A DNA stretch of 64,000 bases, taken from IMG/VR virus record IMGVR_UViG_3300030104_004245, positions 57,759 through 121,758 of that record, one strand, 5' to 3'. The notes under the pieces were generated by a model that saw only the letters and a program-made list of their open reading frames with translations, was not told the DNA's origin and made no database searches. The stretch comes from a virus. Below, one piece after another: positions 22,480-33,500 of this stretch. Numbering within the stretch: position 1 is the stretch's first letter; each line of letters begins with the position of its first letter. The position numbers were made by a program, and so were the translations under genes.

Positions 22480-24585
22480 TTATGTTACTATTTTTAAACC
22501 AACGTCTATATTATTAACAGCTGGTGATTGATTATATTTCCACATAATATATTGTACTATATGATTTTGTTGATTAATATGCAATGCATTCATATTAGCG
22601 GTTTCAAATATCATAACTTCATATATTCTCCCAGTCCATTGATTAGTTGTGACAGGACTTACAGCTTGGTCAGCAGTAACATCAAAGTTAGCAATTTTAC
22701 CACCTATAGCCATCATAGCTTCACCAGCAGTTGTTGAATTAAGAGAAATTATACTAACAGGATTTAGAGTACCTGTATCTTTTACAGTTGAATTAAGAGT
22801 TACTTCTCCATTCCCAGGTATATACATATAAAGTTTATTATTATCAGTTCCTGCAACCATTTCTACCTTCATTACTGTTAAAGCACCTCCCGAGTTTCCT
22901 CCTTGATCTAAAGTTAATGTACCCAATCCACAACCATTTTCTATAAAGTTAGTCTTATAATGAGCAGGTAATGGTGCACCTCCCCCGGTTAAACTAGGTT
23001 CTTTTATAATATTATATTCATTTAAAGTAGTACCACAAAATCCTTTTCCTTTTGCATTAAACAAATACCGGTCATCTTGATGAACTCCAATATTACTGTA
23101 AATAATATACATAGTAAAACGGTTAGTTAAGGCACTACCATTATTAAATTGAGTAGCTGAAATACCTCCCCAATCTGCAGCAGAAACTCCTCCTGTTGGA
23201 TAGCCACCAATAAGTGCTTGTTGAAATCCATTAAATCGTAAATAACCTTGACCTGAAGCAACATTACCAGTATTACCTGTAGGACCATACCAAGTTCCTT
23301 TGTTATTAGCACTATCATTGATTGTTCTTAAAAAATTACCATATCTCATAGGGTAATCTACACAATTACCACAATTACTAGCAGCTGCTTTATTATATAC
23401 ACGTCCAACTTTACTACCATTTGTTACAGCACCACCTGTCCCATCAGCATTTTGTGTCATCCAACTTGGATCAGTAAAGTCATACCAACCAAGCATGTTT
23501 CCCCATAAATTGGGACCACCTAGATTAGCTGGATAATCTTGGTTCTGAGCATATTGGTCTGTAGCACATTTATATTTATCTAATAAATAATTGTGTACAT
23601 CTTCTAATTCTGCTTTAGATAATATTTTATTATAAATTATAACTTCAAAAATACAACCATTAAGTTGTGTATTTGCGGTTTCTGATGTACAAACATTATC
23701 AGTGCAATCTGCACCAAATTCCATCCATCCCCCACCATGGTTTTGAGTTTGAAGTTTTGAAGTAGTTCCACTAACTCCTATAGTTCTATTACCACTTTTA
23801 TACATGTAGTATTGGTCATTAGGACTACCAGCAACACTTTCAGATCCTTGTTCTACTGTCCATATTTGAGTAGCAGATTGTAAAGGCATTCTAACAGAAC
23901 TTGACTCTAATACGGTATTTGAAGCACCATTGCTATGTTTAACATCTAACTGTATTTCATCATTACCAGGAGATTGAGCAAAATATCCAATATCAAATTC
24001 ATCTTCATAATATGTAGCACCGCTTGAATTGTTAGCAACAGCAACAATCCTCATATCAACAGTGTGACCTTCTTTAGTTGGTCCATCATTAGGTTGAAAC
24101 ACATAAAAAGAAGTTATAGCTCCTGTGTTTGTTGTTTGCCTTGTCCATATTCCTGGTGACATTCCTCCAAAGCCAGGTGCTGCAGAGGTAATAAGCCCTT
24201 TATCTGCACCTACACTCCATCTAACAGAACCATTACCATTACAAGTAAAGCTGTTAATCTTGTATAAAGGACCCCCTAATCCATTAGCATCAAATGTTCT
24301 TGCAAATTTTCCAAATTTATCTGGTTGATTGGCAGTTTCACCAAGAGTAAATGCTTTGTTATCTATTCTAGCAACTCTATCATCATGCGTAGTAACAGCA
24401 ACTGTTCCTGCAGCATCTTTCCATAAAGTACTTGTATCACCAAAATCATACCACGCTAATAAATATTTTTCGTCCACAATAGTATTAGGATTAACAGCAT
24501 CAGCTGCACCCTTTCTCTTTGCGTACTGATTAGTGGTAAAGCCACTTTTGGCTATTTCTGAACTTCCAGCACTTATATTAGGCAT
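22480..24585 (-). CDS. Fibre/adhesin with two LamG-like modules (701 aa)
   Basis: A paralogue of the 1204-aa protein, with the same N-terminal anchor (M-P-N-I-S-A-G-S-S-E ... N-Q-Y-A-K-R-K-G-A). Two LamG-like modules open with A-W-Y-D-F-G-D-T-S-T-L-W (near residue 44) and G-W-Y-D-F-T-D (near 365), and close with F-E-V-I-I-Y-N-K-I-L-S and Y-E-V-M-I-F strands. Carbohydrate or receptor binding is likely. The two genes probably arose by duplication followed by gain or loss of one module. Fifteen bases separate it from the upstream 137-aa gene. Confidence 0.75.
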   Translation of the reverse strand: MPNISAGSSEIAKSGFTTNQYAKRKGAADAVNPNTIVDEKYLLAWYDFGDTSTLWKDAAGTVAVTTHDDRVARIDNKAFTLGETANQPDKFGKFARTFDANGLGGPLYKINSFTCNGNGSVRWSVGADKGLITSAAPGFGGMSPGIWTRQTTNTGAITSFYVFQPNDGPTKEGHTVDMRIVAVANNSSGATYYEDEFDIGYFAQSPGNDEIQLDVKHSNGASNTVLESSSVRMPLQSATQIWTVEQGSESVAGSPNDQYYMYKSGNRTIGVSGTTSKLQTQNHGGGWMEFGADCTDNVCTSETANTQLNGCIFEVIIYNKILSKAELEDVHNYLLDKYKCATDQYAQNQDYPANLGGPNLWGNMLGWYDFTDPSWMTQNADGTGGAVTNGSKVGRVYNKAAASNCGNCVDYPMRYGNFLRTINDSANNKGTWYGPTGNTGNVASGQGYLRFNGFQQALIGGYPTGGVSAADWGGISATQFNNGSALTNRFTMYIIYSNIGVHQDDRYLFNAKGKGFCGTTLNEYNIIKEPSLTGGGAPLPAHYKTNFIENGCGLGTLTLDQGGNSGGALTVMKVEMVAGTDNNKLYMYIPGNGEVTLNSTVKDTGTLNPVSIISLNSTTAGEAMMAIGGKIANFDVTADQAVSPVTTNQWTGRIYEVMIFETANMNALHINQQNHIVQYIMWKYNQSPAVNNIDVGLKIVT

Positions 24586-24600
24586 GATAAATTAATTTAT

Positions 24601-25014
24601 TTAAACTATGTCTTCACTTCTATTAGGTCTTCCAATTGTACCAGATACATGAACTTTACCTGTAGATGTTGCTATTATAACTTTTATGTGTTCTTTTGGA
24701 AACATATTACCATGACCCCCTGCATCAAATGTATATGCAACTCCTGTAGGAATTGTTACTGCTGTTGCTAAAGATCCATTAGGTTTTAATGTTTGAACTG
24801 TAACAACATCTGTACCAGCACTTCCTCCTATATTATATATTGTAACATTGTGCCATGCATTACCTAACACATGGGTTCCTACTGCAGAATACTCTTTAAA
24901 ATAAGGATATCTATACTGATCATCAGCAGCATTTACTAGAGTTTTTAGTCTATCTATAATATAATTTATAGCCCAAGGCCAATTTAAATTTTGTGATTGT
25001 CCACCTTTTCCCAT
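24601..25014 (-). CDS. Small beta-rich structural protein (137 aa)
   Basis: Starts with M-G-K-G-G-Q-S-Q-N-L-N-W-P-W and a short helix, then a beta-sandwich-like stretch (N-V-T-I-Y-N-I-G-G-S-A-G, V-V-T-V-Q-T-L, G-V-A-Y-T-F-D-A-G-G, I-K-V-I-I-A-T). It is the first gene of the fibre unit, 29 bases from the palindromic promoter motif. Location suggests a baseplate- or fibre-connecting role. No named family is recognised. Confidence 0.65.
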   Translation of the reverse strand: MGKGGQSQNLNWPWAINYIIDRLKTLVNAADDQYRYPYFKEYSAVGTHVLGNAWHNVTIYNIGGSAGTDVVTVQTLKPNGSLATAVTIPTGVAYTFDAGGHGNMFPKEHIKVIIATSTGKVHVSGTIGRPNRSEDIV

Positions 25015-25042
25015 AATTTTTATATCTTTGTAGTTAATACTT

Positions 25043-25057
25043 TATAGTATAATATAC
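25043..25057. promoter_or_regulatory. Palindromic late-promoter motif, copy 2, between divergent genes
   Basis: The minus strand reads GTATATTATACTATA, one mismatch from the core. As in copy 4, eight T precede it. It lies 29 bases from the minus-strand ATG at 25014 and 16 bases from the plus-strand ATG at 25074. Because the core is a near-palindrome, it could fire in both directions, coupling the fibre genes and the reductase island. Confidence 0.55.
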
Positions 25058-25073
25058 AAAAAAAATTGTTCAT

Positions 25074-25268
25074 ATGAAAAAACTTCAACAGCTATTAAAT
25101 CATTTTCATTTACAATTTCTTCCTGAAGAACCTCTTTTAGGTATATCAACAGAGACAGGAGGAATAGAACTTGAAACTGATATTTATAGACCTTATTGGC
25201 AAATACACTTTGGTTTAATATTTTTTAAACTTTCTTATTCAAATATTGATTACAACAGTAGGTTATAA
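25074..25268 (+). CDS. Hypothetical protein (64 aa) upstream of the reductase
   Basis: A 65-codon plus-strand frame lies between the divergent promoter region and the ribonucleotide reductase gene. The product begins M-K-K-L-Q-Q-L-L-N-H-F-H-L-Q and includes I-G-G-I-like strands and many aromatics, with no recognised family. Its start sits 16 bases from the palindromic motif, which supports expression. A 76-base gap with no clear promoter separates it from the reductase. Confidence 0.5.
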   Translation: MKKLQQLLNHFHLQFLPEEPLLGISTETGGIELETDIYRPYWQIHFGLIFFKLSYSNIDYNSRL

Positions 25269-25344
25269 TCTAAACTTTGACTATATTATTATTACCTGTC
25301 TATCTCAGGGAAATACATTTATTAACTACTAAATAACAAAAAAC

Positions 25345-27204
25345 ATGGAACTAAATAACAAGATCCTGAGTGATATCACTGTCCATATGAAATATGCACG
25401 GTATAATCCAGAAAAGAAAAGAAGAGAGACCTGGAATGAGTTGGTCACTAGAAATATGGAAATGCATATTAAATCATATCCAAAGTTAATGAATGAAATC
25501 ATAGCTGCTTATAGTTATGTAGAAGAAAAAAAAGTATTACCATCTATGAGATCAATGCAGTTTGGTGGTAAACCAATTGAGATTAGTCCTAATAGAATAT
25601 ATAACTGCGCATACCTTCCTATAGATCATATAGATGCTTTTAGTGAAACCATGTTCTTGTTACTTGGTGGAACAGGTGTAGGATACTCTGTACAAAAACA
25701 TCATGTAGATAAACTCCCATTAATTAATAAACCATATCCAAAAAGATCAAGACGTTATTTAATTAGTGACTCTATTGAAGGTTGGGCAGATGCTATTAAG
25801 ATGTTAATGAAGTCTTACTTAAATGGTAAAAGTTCACGTATAGTATTTGACTATTCAGACATCAGACCTAAAGGTGCTAGACTTGTAACATCAGGTGGTA
25901 AAGCTCCTGGACCACAACCATTAAAAGAATGTATACTTAAAATAACAGGTATACTAGATAGCAAAGAAGATGGAGATTCATTATCTACATTAGAAACACA
26001 TGATATTGTTTGTCACATTGCTGATGCTGTGTTAGCTGGTGGTATTAGACGCGCTGCTCTTATTAGTTTATTTAGTGCTGCTGATGATGAAATGATATCT
26101 TGTAAAGCTGGTGCTTGGTGGGAACTAAATCCACAACGTGGTAGAGCTAACAACTCTGCTGTGCTTATGAGACATAAGATAACTAAGTCTTTCTTTATGG
26201 ATCTGTGGAAAAGAGTAGAGTTAAGTAAAGCCGGTGAACCTGGTATATACTTTAACAATGATAAAGACTGGGGAACTAATCCTTGTTGTGAGATTGCTTT
26301 ACGTCCTTTTCAATTCTGTAACCTTTGTGAAGTTAATGTAAGTAATATTGAATCTCAAGAAGACTTAGAGTCAAGAGTTAAAGCTGCTGCATTTATAGGA
26401 ACACTTCAAGCAGGATACACTAACTTCCACTATCTCAGACCAGTATGGCAAGAGACTACAGAAAAAGATGCATTGATTGGTGTGTCTATGACTGGTATAG
26501 GATCTGGTAGAATACTTGGTTATGATATGGAAGCTGCTGCTAAAGTAGTAAAGAAAGAGAATGCACGTGTTGCTAAATTAATTGGAATTAAAAAGGCTGC
26601 TAGATGCACAACAGTAAAACCTGCTGGTACAACATCATTAACACTAGGAACTAGTTCTGGTATTCATGCTTGGCATAATGACTACTATGTAAGAAGAATC
26701 CGTGTAGGAAAAAATGAAGCTATATATGGATATCTTGCTAAGAATCATCCTGACCTAGTAGAAGACTGTGTATTCCGTGGTCATGACACTGCAGTTATAA
26801 GTATACCCCAAAAAGCCCCGGAAGGCTCTATCTTAAGAACTGAATCTGCCTTTCAACTATTAGAAAGAGTAAAGAAGGTAGCAAATGAATGGGTAAAAAC
26901 TGGACATAGAACTGGGTCTAATACTCATAATGTTTCTGCTACAATTAGTTTAAAAGATGAAGACTGGGAGTTAGCTGGTGACTGGATGTGGAAAAACAGA
27001 GATCACTACAATGGTTTAGCTGTTCTTCCATATGATGGTGGTACATATACACAAGCTCCGTTTGAAGATATTGATAAAAAGAAGTTTAATCAAATGGCTA
27101 AGTCACTAATGGACATTGATCTTTCTAAGGTCATTGAAGAAGATGATGAAACCAATCTAACTGGAGAGCTGGCATGTGCTGGAGGAGCATGTGAAGTCAA
27201 GTAA
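25345..27204 (+). CDS. Class II (adenosylcobalamin-dependent) ribonucleotide reductase
   Basis: Reduces ribonucleotides to deoxyribonucleotides for phage DNA synthesis, using a cobalamin-generated thiyl radical. Recognised parts are: the redox Cys in I-Y-N-C88-A-Y; the active-site N312-P-C314-C-E316-I with F-C-N-L-C-E-V-N downstream; K-P-A-G-T-T-S-L-T-L-G-T-S-S-G-I-H, the radical-enzyme substrate loop; and a C-terminal C611-x4-C616 pair that re-reduces the active site. The C-terminal pair and absence of an N-terminal ATP cone fit the single-chain class II type (as in Lactobacillus), though 619 residues is short for it. No NrdB partner or thioredoxin gene is next to it. It is on the plus strand inside a minus-strand late region, as an island. 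Confidence 0.9.
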   Translation: MELNNKILSDITVHMKYARYNPEKKRRETWNELVTRNMEMHIKSYPKLMNEIIAAYSYVEEKKVLPSMRSMQFGGKPIEISPNRIYNCAYLPIDHIDAFSETMFLLLGGTGVGYSVQKHHVDKLPLINKPYPKRSRRYLISDSIEGWADAIKMLMKSYLNGKSSRIVFDYSDIRPKGARLVTSGGKAPGPQPLKECILKITGILDSKEDGDSLSTLETHDIVCHIADAVLAGGIRRAALISLFSAADDEMISCKAGAWWELNPQRGRANNSAVLMRHKITKSFFMDLWKRVELSKAGEPGIYFNNDKDWGTNPCCEIALRPFQFCNLCEVNVSNIESQEDLESRVKAAAFIGTLQAGYTNFHYLRPVWQETTEKDALIGVSMTGIGSGRILGYDMEAAAKVVKKENARVAKLIGIKKAARCTTVKPAGTTSLTLGTSSGIHAWHNDYYVRRIRVGKNEAIYGYLAKNHPDLVEDCVFRGHDTAVISIPQKAPEGSILRTESAFQLLERVKKVANEWVKTGHRTGSNTHNVSATISLKDEDWELAGDWMWKNRDHYNGLAVLPYDGGTYTQAPFEDIDKKKFNQMAKSLMDIDLSKVIEEDDETNLTGELACAGGACEVK

Positions 27205-27340
27205 GTATTATTATTTTGAAAAAGGAAAGGTAATCTTTACTGCAGCATACCTTCGTAAAAGAGGGTATTGCTGTGGTAATGGTTGTAGGCATTGCCCTTT
27301 TAAACAAATGGAACGCCAGGATCAAGACCCACGCTCTTAA
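27191..27340 (+). CDS. DUF5522-like Cys-rich mini-protein (49 aa)
   Basis: A GTG-started frame overlaps the reductase stop by 14 bases. The product reads K-Y-Y-Y-F-E-K-G-K-V-I-F-T-A-A-Y-L, then R-G-Y-C-C-G-N-G-C-R-H-C-P-F, the signature I know from DUF5522, a small bacterial family of unknown function common in Bacteroidota. The four Cys and the His could bind a metal. Its 3' end overlaps the 3' end of the convergent gene at 27300 by 41 bases. It was probably picked up from a host; GTG is the only start in range. Confidence 0.65.
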   Translation: MKSSKYYYFEKGKVIFTAAYLRKRGYCCGNGCRHCPFKQMERQDQDPRS

Positions 27341-27557
27341 GATCCTCAAAAGTTCCAATGACATAATATGTATTATCTGACATATATAAATCTAAGATGT
27401 ATGAATATTCTTTATTAAGTTCATCATACTCTTCTTTAGTTATTTTAAGAATCTTTTTGTTTACAGGCATATCCCCAATGTAAAAACTGATACTATCAGC
27501 AGTATATAAATATAAGGAGTTACATCTATCTTCATATATATAAGATAGTAAACTCAT
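27300..27557 (-). CDS. Hypothetical protein (85 aa)
   Basis: An unrecognised, mostly beta/alpha small protein (Y-I-Y-E-D-R-C-N-S-L-Y-L-Y at the start, K-K-I-L-K-I-T-K-E-E-Y-D-E-L in the middle). It follows the 2070-aa gene on the minus strand after 39 bases and may be the last gene of that long late unit. Its C-terminal coding region overlaps the convergent DUF5522-like gene by 41 bases, so one of the two might be dispensable or regulated by antisense reading. Confidence 0.55.
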   Translation of the reverse strand: MSLLSYIYEDRCNSLYLYTADSISFYIGDMPVNKKILKITKEEYDELNKEYSYILDLYMSDNTYYVIGTFEDLKSVGLDPGVPFV

Positions 27558-27596
27558 GTTAATTAACTGTAAGTTTTATGTTAAGCTTATGTTAAA

Positions 27597-30500
27597 TTAT
27601 TTTACCCAGAAGTTTCTTACGGTATCATAACTTTTAAATCTTTCTATTGTATATAGTATTGGTAATGCGTCATACCAATTTTTCTTTACTTTCCATTCAC
27701 CTTTTCTAGCACCTCTTTGATACACATATGTACTGTTTGTATTAAACTTTACAGTATCACCCTTAACCCATGCTATAGTATATGCTGCTGGAGTCATAAC
27801 TGTTGAACCAACTGCTTCAGTTATTTCAGCTACCCATCTAGAAGATGCAAAAGGAGACTTAACTAAATTCCAAGCTTCTTTCCAACCAAACACAGGTACA
27901 AATTGAACAAATTCTCTTTGTTGTCTGTGTAACTGATACAATATTAAATTTTCTAATCTTTTTCTAGTTTTACTTTTATCATCATCATCTTCCCACACTT
28001 TGCTTAATATATCTCTAGTAAGAAGAGATAAACTAATTACAGCAGCTTCTCCTGCTATTTTCCACATGTTCTTCATTCTAACTTGACCTTCAGGTCCGTT
28101 AAAGTAATCTTTCTTTAATGAATTTTTTTCAATATGATTTTTAATTTGATACATATATTTCATGTAGTTCCATAAACTTATATATCTTCCTTCCATCCAT
28201 CCTAAGTTTTCATCAAAGTATGATTTTCTAAATCTTGCATCATAAGCAGGAACAACCCATTTATGAAACTGTGCTGCTAATTGTCCTAACCAATGAGACT
28301 GTATAACCATTCTATCTTCATGAGCATAGTTACCATGAATTTGTTTATTTGTTTCACGTATATAATTTCTTATCTCATATCTAGTTTGATCATTCCATTC
28401 TCTTTCTTCACCAGTTCGGTAGTCAATTACTGAAAATTTATTTCCATCTAGACTTGCTTCTCCATCCTTAGTGTTCCAATTAAATGCATCTAACATTGAC
28501 ATTGTTTCTCCTGTTTCTTTATCTTTAACCATCCATGAGTCTAGAATAGCCATACCAACTTTAGTTTGTACATTATACTCCATACCATCTTGAACTGCAA
28601 ACCCCCATTCAGATGCTCTTCTTAACCAACTTTTTTTATTTGCTGAATCAGGACCTTGCTCACGTAAATCTGACTTTGCATCCATCATTCTAAATAAATC
28701 AACTAATGCTTCATATTTACTTATAGCTTGATGCTTATCATATCTTGTTAATCTACCGGCACCTGTTAAATCATTAAATGCTGTTCTTCCACCAAGTCTG
28801 TGTAATAAGTCAGGAAGCAATCTTTCATTAAATAGTCTTTCTGCTTTATAGTAAGATTCTCTTCTAAAATAATGACCCTGTCCTCTACCAAAAGTTTCAA
28901 CAAAATTATTTAATCTACCAACCATATAGTTATTAATATTACCCCAAGTATTCCAACCAACATAAACAAGAGATGATTTAGATATAAGTTCACCAACAAG
29001 TTTATCCATATATCCTCTAGTTTGCTGATCGTTATCATAATAAACCATATGCATCCATTTTTTTACTCTTGCTATCATTCTTGGCTCTCTAGCTGTACCT
29101 TGTTTTCTAAATGCATCAACTACCTTTCCACCAATTCTTGTGTATATATTTCCATCTGGTTCTCTATATTCTCTTCTTGATATTGTATCAATAAACGCTT
29201 TCATTGTATGCTCAATCTCATACATTGTATCATAGTTTTGAGCCATAGTTCCAAACTTTAAAAGACTATCTGCTAGATCAAGACTAATTTCATCTCTTGA
29301 AGGAGACATTTGAAGTTTTATTATTTGTTCTTTTATTCTTTTTCTTTCTTTATTATATTCTGCCTTTTGTTCTTTACTGTTTAAAGTTCTTCCATCTTTT
29401 CCTTTTAAATTTCCAGAATTCCATTGTTGTTCTAATTCTTTTAATCTTTTATTTAATCCTTCTAAGTATTTTTCTTGTCTAGGTGATCCTGTATAATAAA
29501 TAGGAAGTGAGTCTATAAAGTCTCCATTTTCATTAGTGTATACGTGTTTACTACTACTAGTACTATTTATAAACTGATCCCAAGCTTTCTTTGGATTTAA
29601 TTTTGCAAACAACTTTGCTTTAGCTCCTGTATCAGATTGTGCAAGCTGTTGAGTAAATGTATCTAAAATTAAAGGAAGTCTTCCTGTCATTTGACTTCTG
29701 TCATCTGCAGGAAGCATTTCTAAATACTTATCCCAGTATTGAACATAAGTTAAATAAAAAGTTAATTCAGCTTGCTTTAGTTCATTAGACATATCTGGAT
29801 TAATAATGTCTTCATATCTTTTACTTAATAAACTTTCTCCTGTAGACTTAACAAAATCATTTGCTTCTCTATAATCATTTTTTACAAACCAATCTGTATC
29901 TTTAACAACAGTACCACTTGGATTACCAAACTGATCAGGAATCATTCTGTATATAGTCTTTTTACTCATATACTTATTCCTAAAAGATCTATAGTCATCT
30001 TCTGTAACACCATCTTTTTTTTCCCATCTTTTATATTTTCCTGTAACAATAATTTCTTGAACTTGATTTCTAGCATCTATAAAATCTTGTGTGTAATGGT
30101 GATACTCTCCTTGTTCTGATACACCTTCATCAGTAATTTCTTCTGCATTAAAAAATGCACCAAATTCTTTTTTTATTTGTTTTAGTTTTATATTGTATTT
30201 TACTTCTTCATCTGTTAGCTCTCTGCCATCTTCATAAAGTTTATATTCCATTAAGTTACCTTCAGCATCAAACATTTTTTGCCTTAAACTTTCTTGTAGT
30301 TCCTCATACTCTTCTCCAATTTTTTGAACGTATTGATTTTTAAATTTACCATCTTTATCAAATCTTAACATATATGAATACATTGATTTAGCATCTGTAG
30401 GTAATCCTAATCTTTTACGCACTCTTAATAAATTTCCTGCAGCTCCGCCTATATCTTGAGAATCAATATTTATCCTATCTAAAAGCTCTTGCTTTTTAGC

Positions 30501-33500
30501 TTTCTGCATCTTCTCCATTATCTGAACTAAAGTATCATCTGTAACTGCCAAACTTCTAACAGAAGCGGATATAGCTCCTATATCAGTACCATACTTCATA
30601 ATGTTATCCATTTCTATTCTAGAATCTAACCATTCTTTTTGAGTTTCATTTAAACCATCAATGAACTCTTGCTTTTCTCCAGGTAATAAAGTTTTATATT
30701 CTTCCCAAAGAGGAGCAAAATCTTTTTGTTTTTCTTTTCTTAAAGGTGCTAGCTCAGGTTTAATAGACCATTCTACAATTTTTTCTGATACATAATTATC
30801 TATTGCTTCAGATATTGCACCTGTTGAAACTTGTTCTACCCCGTCTACAATTCTTCTTGTACCATTTAATTTATTAATATTATTTATTAATCTAAATATA
30901 GCATCTTTTGTTTTTGGAGCTAACTTTGAATATATAGATTCTTTATCAGATATCCCATCTGCAATTTTAGATAAACCTGCGTAAGACTCAATTATACTTG
31001 GGTAATTTAATACTTTCCTTATATACTCTTCTTTGTTCCAGTTATCAGGATTCTCAACATATTCATAAAATCTCTCTATTGTAGCAGACGTTTTATTTAA
31101 AATTTCTTGATATCCTTCTTCCATATACTCTTCTTGCTCATTAACAATGTGATTAATTAAATTAACACTTGTTTGAATATCATGAACAATTTCTTGATCT
31201 CCTTCTAATAGCTTTACCTTATCTCTTTCTTTTTGTAGTACATCTCTTTTCTTTATAAGAGTTCCTTGGTGTACCATTAATACATTGTATATTGCATCAT
31301 ATATTATACTTGAATCGGCATCATCTAAAGGAGTTTCAATTCCATCAACAAAGTCTTCACTCATAATACTATCATCAGTTTTATCTTGTTTAGCAAACTC
31401 TTCTGCTTGTTGTACTAATTTTGCATTTGGATTTAAAATAAGAATCTTATCTAATAGATCTCTGTTTTCACTATCTCTATGTAACCTTTGAAGTGGTAAT
31501 CCAAATTTTCCTGAAAATTCTTGTGTTTCTTTGTCTATATTAAAAACATCAGCATGAATATGGATTGTTTCCATTTCATCAAAGTTAACTTTTAATCCAA
31601 GATTAGCAGCTAATCTACCATACATAAATAGTTGCATGCTGTGTTGTTGTTTAGGTGTAAGTTCAAACTGATGAATTTTTGGATCATACTTAACACCTTG
31701 AGCTTTTTCTTTTTTAGTTCTTTCTCTGTAGTTTCCTGTTTTCCAAAATTTACTTTCAGGGCCTACTGCAAAACCTTCAGTTTCATATATTTTTTTTCTT
31801 TTTTTATTTCCAACTACATCGTGCTTACTTACTTTTAAATCTTTAATGCTTACACTTCCGTCTGGTTTAATAATAAAAATATCTGAAGCACCAGCTATTC
31901 CCGCTCTAGTGTCTCCAAGAATTACCTGAGGTACTACAATTGATCTATTATTTTTTTCACTCATTCCTCTGAGGTTTGCAACTAATTGTGACATAGATTG
32001 ATATGCAGCATATAAAGTTCCTTTTTCAGAAAGATATTTAAAATCTAACTTTCCATCATTCATATCTTTTTCAATATCATTAAAGCTTCTGTATAAACTT
32101 ATTTGCCCCATGAGAGTATCAAATTCATTTCCTATATCTCTATTTATAGTAAATCTTTCATCTGGAAGATATAAATCTTTTAATCTTGATCCTGTAGAGT
32201 TTTTTAAATTTTCAATATCTGCTAAAGAATCGTTCAATGCTTTAATTTCATTTATTCTATCTTCTTTAATTTTATACTTTTTTAAAATACTTTTAAAAGT
32301 TTCCCCAGGTTTAACATTGTGTTTTACTTTCATTGTACCTTTAATGATAGTAGTAACAGATTTAAAGTTTTGTTTTGGATCTAATAAATTATTATATGTA
32401 TGAGTCTCTTCATCTAATGTTATTATACCCCCTTCTCCTTTTTCACCAGATACATTATAATTTTCTATCATTTCTTGATGAGCTTCACTTATTTGAGATA
32501 TAACATCTAATGTTCTTTTTTGTTCTGGTGTTGCTCTTTCTTTGTATTTTTTTAATGCTGCAGCCAACTTGGGTTCTAAAGAAAATTTTATTCTTTCTTC
32601 TGCAGGAATAGTTGCTTCTTGTTTTTTAAATGTAAAACCTATATTAGTAGTATTTAATACTTTAGCAATATCAGACAAAGTAGTGTTATAATTAATATCA
32701 CTAACTTTTATTTTTAAATCAGTTCCTGTAAGATATTTAAACCATTCTTTTATTAAGTTTGCAAACCATTTCATAAACTTAAATCCTAGCTGATCCCATT
32801 TTTTTCTTGGTTTATCTGAGTCTTCAATTTCTTTATAGTCTTTTAAAAAGTTTACAGATAATGCTTGAGTAACTAGCTCTCTATTTTGATCTTCTACTCT
32901 AAAACCTTTATCCTCATTATACGTATCTTTAATTTGCTGATGTAAAATAGGAAAACTTAATTTAGCTTCTTCTAATAAATTATCATATAACTTAGGATTG
33001 TCTTTTGCAAGAGCATCAACAAAAGGATGTAATACTTCTTCTACAGCAGAACTATCAGTTATCTTATTGCCTATAAGCATTATCTTATTTGCTTTAGGAT
33101 CATAAAAAGAATTTACTCTTCTCCAGTCTATTTTTTTCTTTTTCTTAACTGTACCCTGTGCAGTATATTCATAAGGAGCATCTGGTCTTTGCTTTGCATC
33201 TAATTTATTATAATATTTTTTAGCTTGTTCTTCAGTAACAAATTCTGTATCTGTTAATGGAAACTTTTTTTGTAGAAAGTTTAGTACGCTCTTTATGTAT
33301 GTTTTATCTTTAGAAGGTTCAGTAGATATAACATCTTTATTTCTAATTTGAGAAGGATCTAATTTAAAGATGAAAGTTTTTCCATTTTTCATAAAGATAG
33401 CAGCATTAGTATTAACACCCCATAGCTGCAATTGTTTTAATATTCTAATTCTATGATTGTCAGCAACTTTAGCACTTCCTTTAAATTCATACTTTTGATT

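Noticed and set aside
31858-31917. Reading the PD-(D/E)XK region of the 2070-aa protein as a true Cas4 of a CRISPR system
   Set aside because: No Cas1, Cas2, array or Cas4 Cys cluster is present; the core alone is common in many nucleases.
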